This document shows positions 54,032 to 64,000 of a stretch of DNA of 64,000 bases, in pieces (positions within the stretch are counted from its first letter, which is position 1; every line of letters begins with the position of its first letter). Source of the stretch: Adiantum capillus-veneris (Eukaryota > Streptophyta > Polypodiopsida > Polypodiales > Pteridaceae); contig CM043962.1 in the NCBI GenBank assembly GCA_014529385.2, positions 52,471,905-52,535,904 of the forward strand, in the 5' to 3' direction. A program made the translations under genes and the position numbers. The notes below the pieces were generated by a model, which saw only the letters and a list, made by a program, of their open reading frames with translations, ran no database searches and had not been told where the DNA came from.

Positions 54032-55475
54032 GAGAAGCAAAGAAGCAAGAGGCTATTTCTTCCTCTCGCTTTCGGATCTAAGCAAGGAAGGAGTGGAGAA
54101 GCAATCAGGGGAGACTCTATCTCTCGATCTCAAAGCTAAGCAGGGAAACCCTCTTTCTCTCTCTTAAACTGGGAAATAGAAAGCACCAAGGACATATAAA
54201 GCACGGCTGCAATCAACACAAAACAATTAGATATGAAGGTTGAAGATTATTTTTGGCAATCAAGGCAGTGTAAAGCACATAGTGCAGGAAGATGCAGAAC
54301 AATCGCCAATAATTGAAGCATGAAGATTGAGGCAGTGAGAAGAATTAAGATTTGCAGAATCCAAGGGGCAGTTGAAGCAAGTAAAGCAACAGGCAAAAAT
54401 ATCCATCACCGTCATCAGTTTGAAGATTGATTAATCATCTTATTAAGCTCCAATGTCGTTAACGGCCCGATTAATCCTATAAAATGAGAGCCTAAACTCC
54501 TAGTGATCAGTTAATCCGAGTGATGGTGCTACTAACATCCCGCCTTGGCTATTGATTAAGTTGTACCTAAAGATTTACTCAATTTATTGATGATTACATT
54601 GATTGCCAAAGTTGTCAGTGTCTATTGTTCTCTCTCACACACACCTCTCATAGCTAGAGGCCTCGTGCCTACTCGGCTCACATTTCAAACACATATCCCC
54701 CGACAACGTGATCATGTTAATTTTTAACATGATCTTGATGGTGACCTGCAAAAACCAATAGAGCCGATAAGCCCACCGAGTTTTTGCATTTTTCCTACGG
54801 GTGCACCTGGCTTCATAGTTTTCCTGGTGGGCCCATCGAGAAAATGAAAAAGCCCGGTGGGCCTAATTGTAATAGTAAACCTCTTCTAACTTTGGCATTT
54901 TGACTAGACAAATCCCTGGGGAGTGTATCTGAGCGTCGGGTATAATTATCTCCTTGTGAATTGACCTAAGGTTATAGAGGCACAAGTCCTTTTTTTGGAC
55001 AGAGCGTGATTCTTAATATGATAACCACTTCTAATGCCTTGTTTTATGCATTGGTTTATGTAGGGAATGCATTATGGATTATGAAAGATTGTTAGTGCAT
55101 GAGATGGCCAATCATAATTATCATTGTTCAATGTAGAAATTGATAATTCTTTGTAGCATGTGAAAATAGATGTGTCTTATTGTTTGCAAATCACAGAGGA
55201 TGTATAACTAATCATCACATTTATAATTGCATTGACAAATTCATAGCATTGTTGTATGCATAATTCCATGTAGAGAGTGCATTGCAATGTGTATGTTTGC
55301 TCACAACATATGTGGTCGATATGTGGATTGACTAGAGTGCATTGCAAATCTCATACTGTGTAGATTTGATTGCTTTCTTAGTGATTTTTTTTCTAATATA
55401 TATTGAAAATAAGAAAAATGTTTTTAAACTCGAACATCTAGTTCTTATGCCTTTAATATTAAATTGAAATAAATG
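53145..55475. other. Unannotated stretch with (CT)n
   Basis: A (CT)n tract lies at about 53980-54028. Around it, 53690-54180 is rich in repeated GAGCAAGGA/AAGCAAGGAAGA-like phrases, similar in style to the LTR at 57.4 kb, but I cannot align them. I see no gene. Confidence 0.4.
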
Positions 55476-55850
55476 GAGCAAAATGTCGGCACAAGTAGTA
55501 TGAAGAAGGCAAAGAATAAAAAAGCCTCTGGCAAAGAGTGGGATTATGCTCACAACATATACCGTTGATATATGGAGTGGCAATGTAAATTTGCTTCACC
55601 GCAAAATCAGGCGGTGCACCACGTATTAGTGACCATTTTTTGGGTGGCCTTACAAAGAATTGTAAGAAATGTGATCATCCTTAGGCGCCTACAATTACAA
55701 AGCGTTTGAGAGAAGAGCTCGCCAAAAAGGGTGGCAAGAGACAATGGGTACATAGATTTGTGATGGATGCATGTCAAGAGCAGATAGAGTCAAATATCAA
55801 CTCTCCTAATTCTGTGGTGACACCAACTAACCTTGCAGGATAGCATGCAC
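55476..55850 (+). pseudogene. hAT-type transposase N-terminus (BED finger) fragment
   Basis: 'SSMKKAKNKKASGKEWDYAH' leads, through a one-base shift near 55592, into 'SGGAPRISDHFLGGLTKNCK' and 'KCDHP', then a stop and 'APTITKRLREELAKKG'. This is the layout of the BED zinc finger at the start of plant hAT transposases (C-x2-C...G-G...R-x2-x-H-F-L-G...C). The catalytic domain is missing. The non-autonomous LTR element begins about 250 bp downstream. Confidence 0.55.
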
Positions 55851-56097
55851 AAGGAGAGGAAATGCCACGCAATGTTCCTTTTAAGTGCCACAATGAAGGT
55901 GGACTTGGGCAAATGCGTCAAATACATTGCATCAAAGCTTTCGAATGTAGTCGCTAGAAGAAGCACAAAAAACACTCGCCAAAGCATTTTTTTTTTCACT
56001 AGGAGTGCTTTAATCATGGTAGATAGCAATCATTGGAAACATGCACGAAGGAAAATTGGTGAGTTTGGCCTAGGATTTCCAGCCCCTTTCTATCACA

Positions 56098-58122
56098 CGA
56101 TGGTGTAGCGAAAGTGTGTCGATCCTAGCAGAGGGCACATGCAGCGATGTGTATGCTTACAAATGCATGACAGAGGGCTAGAGCGGATGGGAAAAGCCTG
56201 GGCATGCAAGTGGCAGCAGAGATATATGTATTGTGTGGTTTTATAGGCCAAAAAGGTTCCAGAGGAGGCCTGAAAAGGTGGCAAGTGAAGGAGGTTCAAG
56301 ATGTTGGTTCTTGTCTTGGAAATAAAGAGCTTGAAGTGTTGAAAAACCAGGTCCAAACAGCTCTTCAAACAGAGCCACAATGCGCAAGATACGGTGCTTT
56401 GAAGTTGGAGGTGTTTGCAGATCTGAGACAGAGATGGCAGGTGATGCTAGGTGGAGAGAGCTAGTTTCAGCATATTGATGTGAAGAGCTCATCATATGGA
56501 GCATGTTGGTCTTTTCAAATCGTCATTTGGAGTCCTAAATGTCAAGATATTGGCAGTCAAAGTTTCATCGGGGGCAAATTCTGTGCCAGTTGGGTTGCTT
56601 TGGGAAATGTGCCATTTGATGTTTTTTGAAGCCCGAAAAATTTCACAAAGGTAGTGTACATAGTATGAAGCTGATAGAAAGTGACTGCAAGTCATAAGGA
56701 GCCTTGGTCAAAAAGTTATTGTGAATCAAAGTTGATGTCAAGTGGTGCGATGTGATGTCGGGCAGGTTTTCCCAATTTTGATTGCATCGATTATTGGGTC
56801 CAGAAATCTTGGAATGCGTAGGGAATTGTGTGAGAGGTAGTTGGAGACCACGGCTTCCATCTGGATTTTATATCCCAATCACAGGAGATCTGGGCAGAAA
56901 GTGGCAAGCAGTGCAAGTTGGGGGAAAAAAAACATTGCTTTGGTGGAGTTTGTGGGGGACTTTGAAGATCCTTGAAGGGAAACCCTTGGTAGATTGCCAC
57001 GTGGCGGAAATTTATCCCACATGGACAAAGAACGTGTCCAATAAGAGGCTATATATACAGCAGGCGTGCGCCTCATTAAGCGTCGGGAGGCGACTGTGGA
57101 GAGCTTGGAGTCTATTCCCCGGGGCCGCGACCAGTGGCGATATATTGCGCGCTGTTTTGGCGGCATGCTTGCAAAGGGCGGGCAGCCAACAACGCTACGA
57201 TGGTGGACAGGGGGGGTGATGCCGCTCACGTGACTTTGGTGCTGACATGGCTTGGCGCTCACGATGGCATTCTTCACACGCCCGCGTGCCCAAGTTTTTC
57301 GAGAGCAAGGTTTCCCACGAGGGCAGCGACGTCTTGGAGTGGAGCTCAAGGTAATGTCCAAAAAAAGGGGGCGGACTCACGAGCATGCAAAAAGGGGGGA
57401 GCCATGAATAGAAGGGAGGTGCTTCACACGCCCATAGAAGGGCACTGATTTTTTGCCAAAGGAGGGTTCTTCATCTTCGGCAAGAGGTGGGCTCAATGGG
57501 AGGAGCTGGCCCAGTCGGAGGAGAACCACCATTTTTTTTTACGAGGGGGGTCCTTCAAGAGCAAAAGGAGAAGATGAGGGTGGAGCTCTTGGAGAGGAGG
57601 AAAAAGCACTCGAGAGGAATCTTTTGAGCAAGCTCGAGGTAGAGCTTGCAGGTAGGGTCTTGGTGCCGAAAGAGGAGATTTTCTTGCCAAGCTCTCAGCC
57701 GCAGAGAGGTGAAGTTAGAAATTGCCCCAATTTTTCTTGTGGCTCAAGGTTGCCATGCCAAACCGGTTGTAGTCGAGGTTTCATGATGTTTGTAGAGAGG
57801 TGTTTTTGCAATAATTGATGCAAACCATGTCAGATTCTTGTGCTATTTCTTCTCCTTTCGCCCCTTCTTCTCTTTGCTCTGTTCCAATCATATGGTGCGG
57901 GTGATTGAGATGTGTGTGCCTCACCGGGTCTTTGTGTGTGTGAGAGAGCAAGAGAGAGTGGTGTTGCAGCACGATTGTAAACAGGCAAAATCAGGTGTGG
58001 TTAGCTGTTAATTGTGTGAGTTTTGAAGGTAAACTCTAGTGGATTGGGGTGTAGTGATTATCATGGGCTATAGAGAGGCAATCTATTTGGGTTCCGAGTG
58101 TGTTACCCTTTCCCCCTATCCA
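56098..58122 (+). repeat. 5' LTR of the non-autonomous element
   Basis: It begins close to TGATGG (first base now C) and ends CTATCCA. A TATA box GCTATATATACAG (about 57049-57060) is conserved in the 3' LTR (CTTATATACTG, about 60948). The left limit comes from aligning the two LTRs. Confidence 0.8.
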
Positions 58123-58127
58123 TCTTC

Positions 58128-58146
58128 TGGTGCCCCCACTGAGGAG
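58128..58146 (+). other. Primer-binding site shared with the Tat element
   Basis: TGGTGCCCCCACTGAGGAG lies five bases past the LTR end. It is the same as 38201-38219. Confidence 0.8.
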
Positions 58147-58261
58147 CACGCTGATGCTCTTATTGGAAGTTTGAAGTGGTGTTTGAAAGTTGACAAGCGG
58201 TTGGCAGATGGTCAGAGTATTTGGTGGGCGGATTTGAAGCTAGCAAAGATGATGGAGCCAA

Positions 58262-59547
58262 GTGTTGGTCGCATTTACGAGTGTTGAAGACAGAAAGGTG
58301 AAGAGAAAAAATGTAAAGCAAAAGCTGGACTTGGGTTTGTTGAAGCCTGCAGATTATGTGCCTGTTGCAAAGCTAGCAGAATATTCTATGGTTCAATCAA
58401 AGGTAGTGCCGGTTGTGCAAAATGCAAAGCATGTTGAGGTACGGCCCAGAGTTGATTATGTTCCTTGGAAGTTTCCAGTTTATGATGTGCATGTGCCAGT
58501 GATGGATGAGCTTGTCAAAGAGGATAAGCCCTTTGTCGAAGCGAACCAATGTGCAAAAGTGGTGGCAAATGTTGAGGTTTTGGAGCAGATTGAAGAGGTA
58601 AACCTTGTTCTTGTGGAAAGATTGTATGAAAAGGTAGCAAATTGCAATCAAGTTGCAGATATCGAGGGTTCAAAAGTGGATGAAGAAAGTGAGCAAAGCC
58701 TAGACGATGGTCAAGATTTTGTGGAGCAACAAGCGATTCAAGATGCGAATACTGAGTTAGTGTATGACGCTGATGAAGATGGAGAGGCCAATTCCAAATT
58801 TTGGGAGACAAACAAGGAAGATAGACCAGATGAGCCCACAAGGAGACCGAGTCTGATGAGCCAGTGCTTGTAAAGGTAAAGCTGCCTGATTATGTGTTTG
58901 ATGATATGATCATTGTCAATGTGGAAGAACAAGTTGAAGTGCCAAAGAAAATGAGAAAGGATATGTTGTCAAAGGGAGCATGCAGTGCTCTATTGGCGGC
59001 CATGCTGATGAAGGTAGCAGTGGAAATTGCTGTGGTGGTGGAATTAGTTCAACACTTTGCAAATGAGGATAAATTTGAGTCTCTGGATAACCAAGTTGGC
59101 CTACCAAGTCGACAAGAGGATGATGGTGAAGCAGAAATCAAGGGGATTGGGCATATTTTTGATGCTTATGATGTGATGGATCTTGACCAAGGAGAAGAGG
59201 AGATGGAGGTGCCCATGGATTGCCAAGGTGATGATATGGGCACATATATTTTGGATTATATATGCCTTGAAAGTGAAGCTGATTGGGGCTTTGATGATGC
59301 CGAGGATACCATGGATGAAGAGATGCAAGTGCTTGTGGATAAAGCTTTGACCAAGGTACGTGTGATGCGAGGGTTAGCCCCTCTACAGGTGGAGAGTCCA
59401 GTGCAATGGGCATGTTCTATGGAGAAGAAAAAAGATGTCAAGAGTGGGTCCAAGCTATTAAAAGAGGTATGGCAATATATGGTTGAAATGTATGCTTGTA
59501 AGTGCATCAGTGAGGTATGTTATTTGCTAGATACGAAGTTCCATTGA
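58262..59547 (+). pseudogene. Novel acidic ORF of the non-autonomous element (one frameshift)
   Basis: Frame 2 (58262-58873, 203 residues) passes into frame 1 (58864-59547, 227 residues) through one shift near 58830-58860, giving one protein of about 425 residues. It is rich in Val, Glu and Asp. Phrases such as 'KPADYVPVAKLAEY', 'RPRVDYVPWKFPVYDVHVPV' and 'VKLPDYVFDDMIIVNV' suggest a repeated Val/Tyr/Pro motif. Acidic stretches lie at about 58680-58800 and 59120-59300. I recognise no Gag or enzyme. It could be a captured host sequence or a highly diverged Gag. Only one shift in 1.3 kb of old sequence suggests that it was once under selection. Confidence 0.55.
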
Positions 59548-59973
59548 GAGGAACTCTGCTTTACATGGTTGGGAGGGAGGGTCAGATTTGTTGGTCGCTG
59601 CAAATGGTGTGATTGTAGGGCCATATGTATTGGTTGGTTCACGTAATATGCTTGCAGGGTGAGGTGTGTTGGTGAGGCAAGAAAATGTGCAAAGAATTGC
59701 TAAAGTGCTTTGGGCATATTGTGTGCATGGATGGCTGCAAACATGGGTGAAACATTGTTGGAAGGTGCTACATATGGATGGAGGGAATCGTTGGAAGGTT
59801 TTTGATCTAGGTGGAGTCTATGTGATGCAGGGGGTGGGGCAACTAACTTGAGGTTTGACAACAATGTACATATGGTAGTTTTTTGGTGGTTTGCTTACAA
59901 TTTTGGATAGTGTTGGCCAATTTTTTTAATTGGTAGAAGAATAAAGTTGTTTTTTGGTTGAACATGAATGTTC
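59548..59973 (+). other. 3' untranslated region of the non-autonomous element
   Basis: No domain is visible in the short open frames here. Confidence 0.5.
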
Positions 59974-59991
59974 AACAAGGGGGTTGGGCAA
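59974..59991 (+). other. Polypurine tract of the non-autonomous element
   Basis: AACAAGGGGGTTGGGCAA lies directly before the TGACGG of the 3' LTR. Confidence 0.65.
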
Positions 59992-61580
59992 TGACGGTGC
60001 AACCAAAGTGTGTCGATTCTAGCAGAGGGCACATGCAGTGATGTGTATACTTATAGATGCATGGCAGAGGGCTAGAGCAGATGGGAAGAGCCTAGGTAGG
60101 CAGCTGGCAGCAGAGATGTATGCATTGTGTGGTTTTATAGGCCAAAATGACTCCAAAGGAGGCCTGATAGGGTGGCAGATGAAGGAGGTTCAAGGTGTTG
60201 GTTCTTGGCTTGGAAATGAAGAGCTTGAAGTGCTGAGCAAGCAGGTCCAGAGGGCTCATCAAACAGAGCCATTGTGCGCAAGATATAGTGCTTTGAAGTT
60301 GGAGGTGTTTGCAGATCTAAGACGGATAGGGCAAGTGGTGCCAGGTGGACAGAGCTGGTTTTAGCATATGGATGTGAAGGGCTCATCATATGGAGCACGT
60401 GTCGGTCTTTTCAGATCATCATTTGGATTCTTGAATGCCAAGATATTCATGATCAAAGTTTCATCAGGGGCCAATTCTGTGCGAACTGGGCTACTTCAGG
60501 AAATGTGTCATCTGATGTTTTTTGAAGCTTGACAAAATTCACAAAGGTAGTGTACACAATATGGAGGTGATAGAAAGTGAATGGAGGTGATAGAAAGTGA
60601 CTACACATCAAATGGAGCCTTGGTCGGAAAGTTATTGAATCAAAGTTGATGTCAAGTAGTGGCGGTGTGATGCTGGGCAGGTTTTCCCAGTTTTGATTGC
60701 ATAGGTTAGTGGGTCTAGAAATCTTGAAATGCGTAGGGAAGTTGGAAACACAGCTTCCATGCTGGTTTTACAACCCAATCATAGGAGCTCTGGGCAGAAA
60801 GTGGCAAGTAGTGCAAATTGGGGGGGGGGGGACATTGCTTTCGTGGAGTTTGTGGGGAAGTTTGAAGATCCTTGGAGAGAAACCCTTAGGAGAGTCCCAC
60901 ATGGTGGTAGTATATCCCACATGTGCAAAGAAGGAAGCAAAAGAGAGGCTTATATACTGCAGGCGTGCACCTCATAAAGCATCAAGAGGTGAGTGTGGAG
61001 AGCTTGGAGCAGACTCGCCATGGTCATGGACAGCGGCGCTGTACTGGGTGTTGTTTTGGCGGCATTCTGGCAAAGGGCGGGCGGTTGACAATGTTGCAAT
61101 GGTGGCCGGGGGTAGTGCCACTCACGCGACTCTAGTGCTGACATGGCTTGGCGCTCCTGATGGCACCGTTCACACGCCCGCGTGCCCAGTTTTTTGAGAG
61201 AGAGGTTTCCCACGAGGGCAGTGACGGTGTCGTTGTTGCCCTTCAGGTACCTCACTTAAAGGGCGGGTCACGTTTGGATTGGAGCTCAAGGCGGTGTCCA
61301 AAAATAGGGGGCGGCCTTAGGGGCATGCAAAAAGGGAGGAGCCAAGAATAGAAGGGGAGGTGCTTCACACGCCCACAGGAGGGGTCTAATTGTTTTTCCA
61401 AAGGAGGGCTCTTCATCTTGGGTAAGAGGAGGGATCAACGGGGAGTTGGGCTAGAAAAAGGAGAACCACCCATTTTTTTGCACGAGGGGGATCCCTTCAG
61501 GAGCAGAAGAAGAAGAAGAGGGTGGAACTCTTGGAGAGGAGGAAAAAACCCTCAAGAGGAAGCTTTTGGGCAAGCTCTTC
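59992..61580 (+). repeat. 3' LTR of the non-autonomous element (truncated)
   Basis: It aligns with 56098-57630 and stops matching after GCAAGCTC. A 21-bp unit is doubled near 60560-60600 (GGAGGTGATAGAAAGTGA repeated) that the 5' LTR has once. Confidence 0.8.
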
Positions 61581-62486
61581 TACTATGGCTAGGTTCTTCT
61601 GCAAAGGGATCGGTCATTCTCTTGGAGATTGGTTCATTAGGCAAATTTACTTGAGGAGGCATGTCTGTCGTCTTTGTGATGATTTCACCTCTCGTTATCT
61701 CTCTAGAAGGAAATCTAGGTGGCTCCCTTTCCGAAATTCTCGTAGGAATCCTCCTGTTTGGTGGAGGTATCTGTGGTCCTTCATTGGCCAAATATACACC
61801 CCTTTCTAATGCAGTCTGTGGTTTTTGCTTTGTACAGCTCTGTATTCTTGTCCATACTTGTCAACAACTATAGAGATCCATTGATAGTCGACTTTGTATG
61901 TTAGACATAAGAGCTTGTAATCTGTCAGTTCTTTTGGGTATGGCTCTGAGCACCTATAAAGGTTGACCTCACTATCGTCAATATATCTATATATTCCTTC
62001 ACTCTCATGATCTCTAATCCAAACTCTTTCAACAAGATTGGTCTTTATCAATTGCAAGTTTGGAAGATCCATTGTGGGCGGATGCTCCTCTATTGCTTGG
62101 ATTTTGAAGCTTGTATAAGCAAAGTTTTACTCTAAAGAGAACATCATCTTTGGGATTAATAGCTCTAGCTTGATGTAAGAAGGCTTATTCCAAAAAGTTC
62201 AAGTGCTTTGGTTAGGAAAAAGTCGAAACTATGTCGAAAATCGCGATCGTTTTCTCACAATTCTCTCAAATCATCGGTTTTAGACACCCCTAAATTTCGG
62301 ATGAATTTTGAGGCCTTAAACAACGTATTTTCAGACATTGACCAACAATGAATGACCCGTAGCGTCTTTGATTGTTGTTCAGGGTTGACACTAAATCTTG
62401 TAGAGCTACTCTGGAGCTTCGTTTTGATAAAAAAAGTTTTGAATCCGATATCGATAGCTTAAGCTATGGCCAAAACAGTCAATCTA
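61581..62486. other. Unrecognised stretch
   Basis: Two minus-strand frames (62072-61806, 88 residues; 61791-61552, 79 residues) have ordinary amino-acid make-up but I recognise neither. They could be parts of one broken gene. The rest has no visible feature. Confidence 0.35.
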
Positions 62487-64000
62487 TGCCGTGTATGATG
62501 TCTCCTTGATGTACTCTAACCACTCCGAGTCTCAGTTTGTGATTCTGACACTCTTAGACAGGTCTATCAATCCTTTTTCTGTTAGGTTTCATATAACTTC
62601 CCGAGGAGGTTAACTAAGCCAAAAGTGATCTAAATTGAATGAAACTTGGTCTCTAGGTTTATTTTATGCTGGCAAACACTTTTGTGAGCTCATATGCAAG
62701 TTTTGACCTCTAATTGGGCACTTGAGACATCATACGCATATGATTTCTTTTGTGGCAAAATGAAGTGACTTTTGTTCCAGTGACTCTTTATCACTCAAGC
62801 AACTCTCAACAACTTTCAAATTTCAATTTGAACACATTTTGTGCAAGTTATGGCCAATTCAACGTAAATCTTGCCCAATTCTTTCTTTTGGAAGTTTTTA
62901 GCCTAAATGTGCTCCAAATGCAATGAAATTTTGGCTAGGAACTTCTTTTATACTCTAGGACACTAGGGTATACTCAAATGTCTGATTTGACCCAAATCTA
63001 GCCTCTAAGACATCATAAGCGTATGATGTGTTTTTGCTCAGATTTCACTTATATTTCTATCCAAGGTACTCCTTGATGCATACAACAAGAATATGTGATC
63101 ACAAGAAATTTTGGATGCCAAAATTGCTCAAAACCACTAGTTTTCACCTTTACCTTCTTATATCTGCAAAAATCTCTTTAAATGAAAAAGTATGTGTCCA
63201 AATGAGATGGAACTTTGCAAGCAAGCTTAACACATCACTCCCAAATCCCCTATGTGGTCAAAAGTGCAATTGGATGGTCATATCTGGCCTTGAGACATCA
63301 TACGGGTATGATGTCTATGTGCTTAGAATTGTCCCAAGCTTGGTTTGTAAGCTTGTCTAGTTGTGCTTAACACCCTGGTAAGCTCAAATTTCAATTTTGG
63401 TCCCTCAAAGTGCCCTTTAGACATCATACACATATGATGTCTAACTATTGAGAATTAGGTGGAACTCACTCCACATGTTCCTCACAACACTTCGCAACTC
63501 ACAACCACTTTTAGAATTGAATTTGACCACTTTTTGTGCAAGTTATGATCACTGCAAGCAATCAATTTGCCTAGATCCGTCTGTGGTCTTTGCAAGCCCA
63601 AAAATGCTTCAAATTCAATGAAATTTGGCATATATGCTTCCTAAATGCTGTAGATCACAAGGGTGCACTCAGTTGTAACATTTGACCTCAGATATGGCCT
63701 CTAAGACATCATACGCATACGATGTCTAGGTGGTCAAAATGGACTTCTATTTCTATCGAAGGTGCCCCTTGATGCGTACAACAGGAATATGTGCTCATAT
63801 ACTAAAAAATGCACAAAATCATCACTTTTTGACAAGGAAAACCCCTGAAAGAGTAAATTTCTCTCAGTTCTCAATCTATAAGTCCAAATGAAATGAAACT
63901 TGGTGTATGTACTCAACACAACATGCAGAAGATGGGTATAATGTCAAAACTTCAAATTTGATGCCAGAATCACCCTTCAGACATCATACACGTATGATTT
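62487..64000 (+). repeat. Higher-order tandem repeat with a palindrome
   Basis: The palindrome AGACATCATA...TATGATGTCT or close variants occurs near 62490 (half), 62727, 63007, 63295, 63420, 63704 and 63979, so mostly 275-290 bp apart, with one short gap of 125 bp. Between palindromes two unit types alternate. Type A has 'TTTTGTGCAAGTTATG' (about 62836, 63530). Type B has 'CTTGATGC(A/G)TACAACA' (about 63072, 63768). Each type returns after about 700 bp. The array runs off the right edge. Confidence 0.8.

Larger units (their letters stand above)
56098..61580 (+). mobile_element. Non-autonomous LTR retrotransposon with a novel ORF
   Basis: LTRs at 56098-58122 and 59992-61580 align and differ by about 15% by eye. 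The 3' LTR lacks the last 500 bp. The 1.9-kb interior has a primer-binding site (58128-58146), a split acidic ORF and a polypurine tract (59974-59991). There is no gag, protease, RT or integrase. It is a LARD-like element that needs enzymes from elsewhere. Confidence 0.85.

Noticed and set aside
53880-54167. Ser/Leu-rich open frame across a CT repeat
   Set aside because: Created by the microsatellite, with no conserved domain.
61806-62072. Minus-strand open frame of 88 codons, possibly viral or retroelement derived
   Set aside because: The composition looks protein-like but I cannot match it to any family, so no function is claimed.

Overview
This is plant nuclear DNA made almost entirely of transposable elements, layered into one another. 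I found no intact host gene, rRNA, CRISPR array or prokaryotic operon. A plant source is supported by Ty3/gypsy elements of the Tat type (with a second, archaeal-type RNase H), Ty1/copia remnants with initiator-Met-tRNA primer-binding sites, and a fragment of a PPR protein. The LINEs carry coiled-coil plus RRM-like ORF1 proteins and the PPR wording recalls seed-free plants, so a fern or lycophyte is possible, but this is a weak inference.

Layout. 1-1.33 kb: 3' end of a LINE (family 1), with internal duplications. 1.34-4.1 kb: degraded Ty1/copia element. 5.38-18.15 kb: complete Ty3/gypsy insertion with 600/650-bp LTRs, AATAC target duplication, and gag, protease, RT, RNase H and integrase in nearly one frame, followed by a second retropepsin-like domain and a further small ORF. 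18.2-20.1 kb: two related MITEs, one split by a Mutator-like MITE that carries a tRNA-like sequence. 20.7-27.1 kb: a decayed family-1 LINE split by an ORF1-only 'half-LINE'. 27.5-31.98 kb (minus): a nearly intact LINE (family 2). 32.7-35.3 kb (minus): a decayed gypsy element. 35.66-46.66 kb: a young Tat-type gypsy element with 2.5-kb LTRs. 47-56 kb: low-complexity tracts and remnants of a PIF1-like helicase, a copia element, a PPR gene and a hAT transposase. 56.1-61.6 kb: a non-autonomous LTR element with an unrecognised acidic ORF and the same primer-binding site as the Tat element. 62.5-64 kb: start of a higher-order tandem repeat with a recurring palindrome.

How the parts relate. By-eye LTR differences give three ages: about 2% (Tat), about 7% (gypsy with two proteases), about 15% (non-autonomous element). 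The Tat element is a plausible source of enzymes for the non-autonomous element because both have the same 19-nt primer-binding site. The two LINE families share a 3' stem-loop with a compensatory base change, so one reverse transcriptase could recognise both, including the half-LINE.

The strongest candidates for something undescribed are the post-integrase second protease domain in the 5.4-18.2 kb element and the shared LINE 3' stem-loop with its ORF1-only partner.
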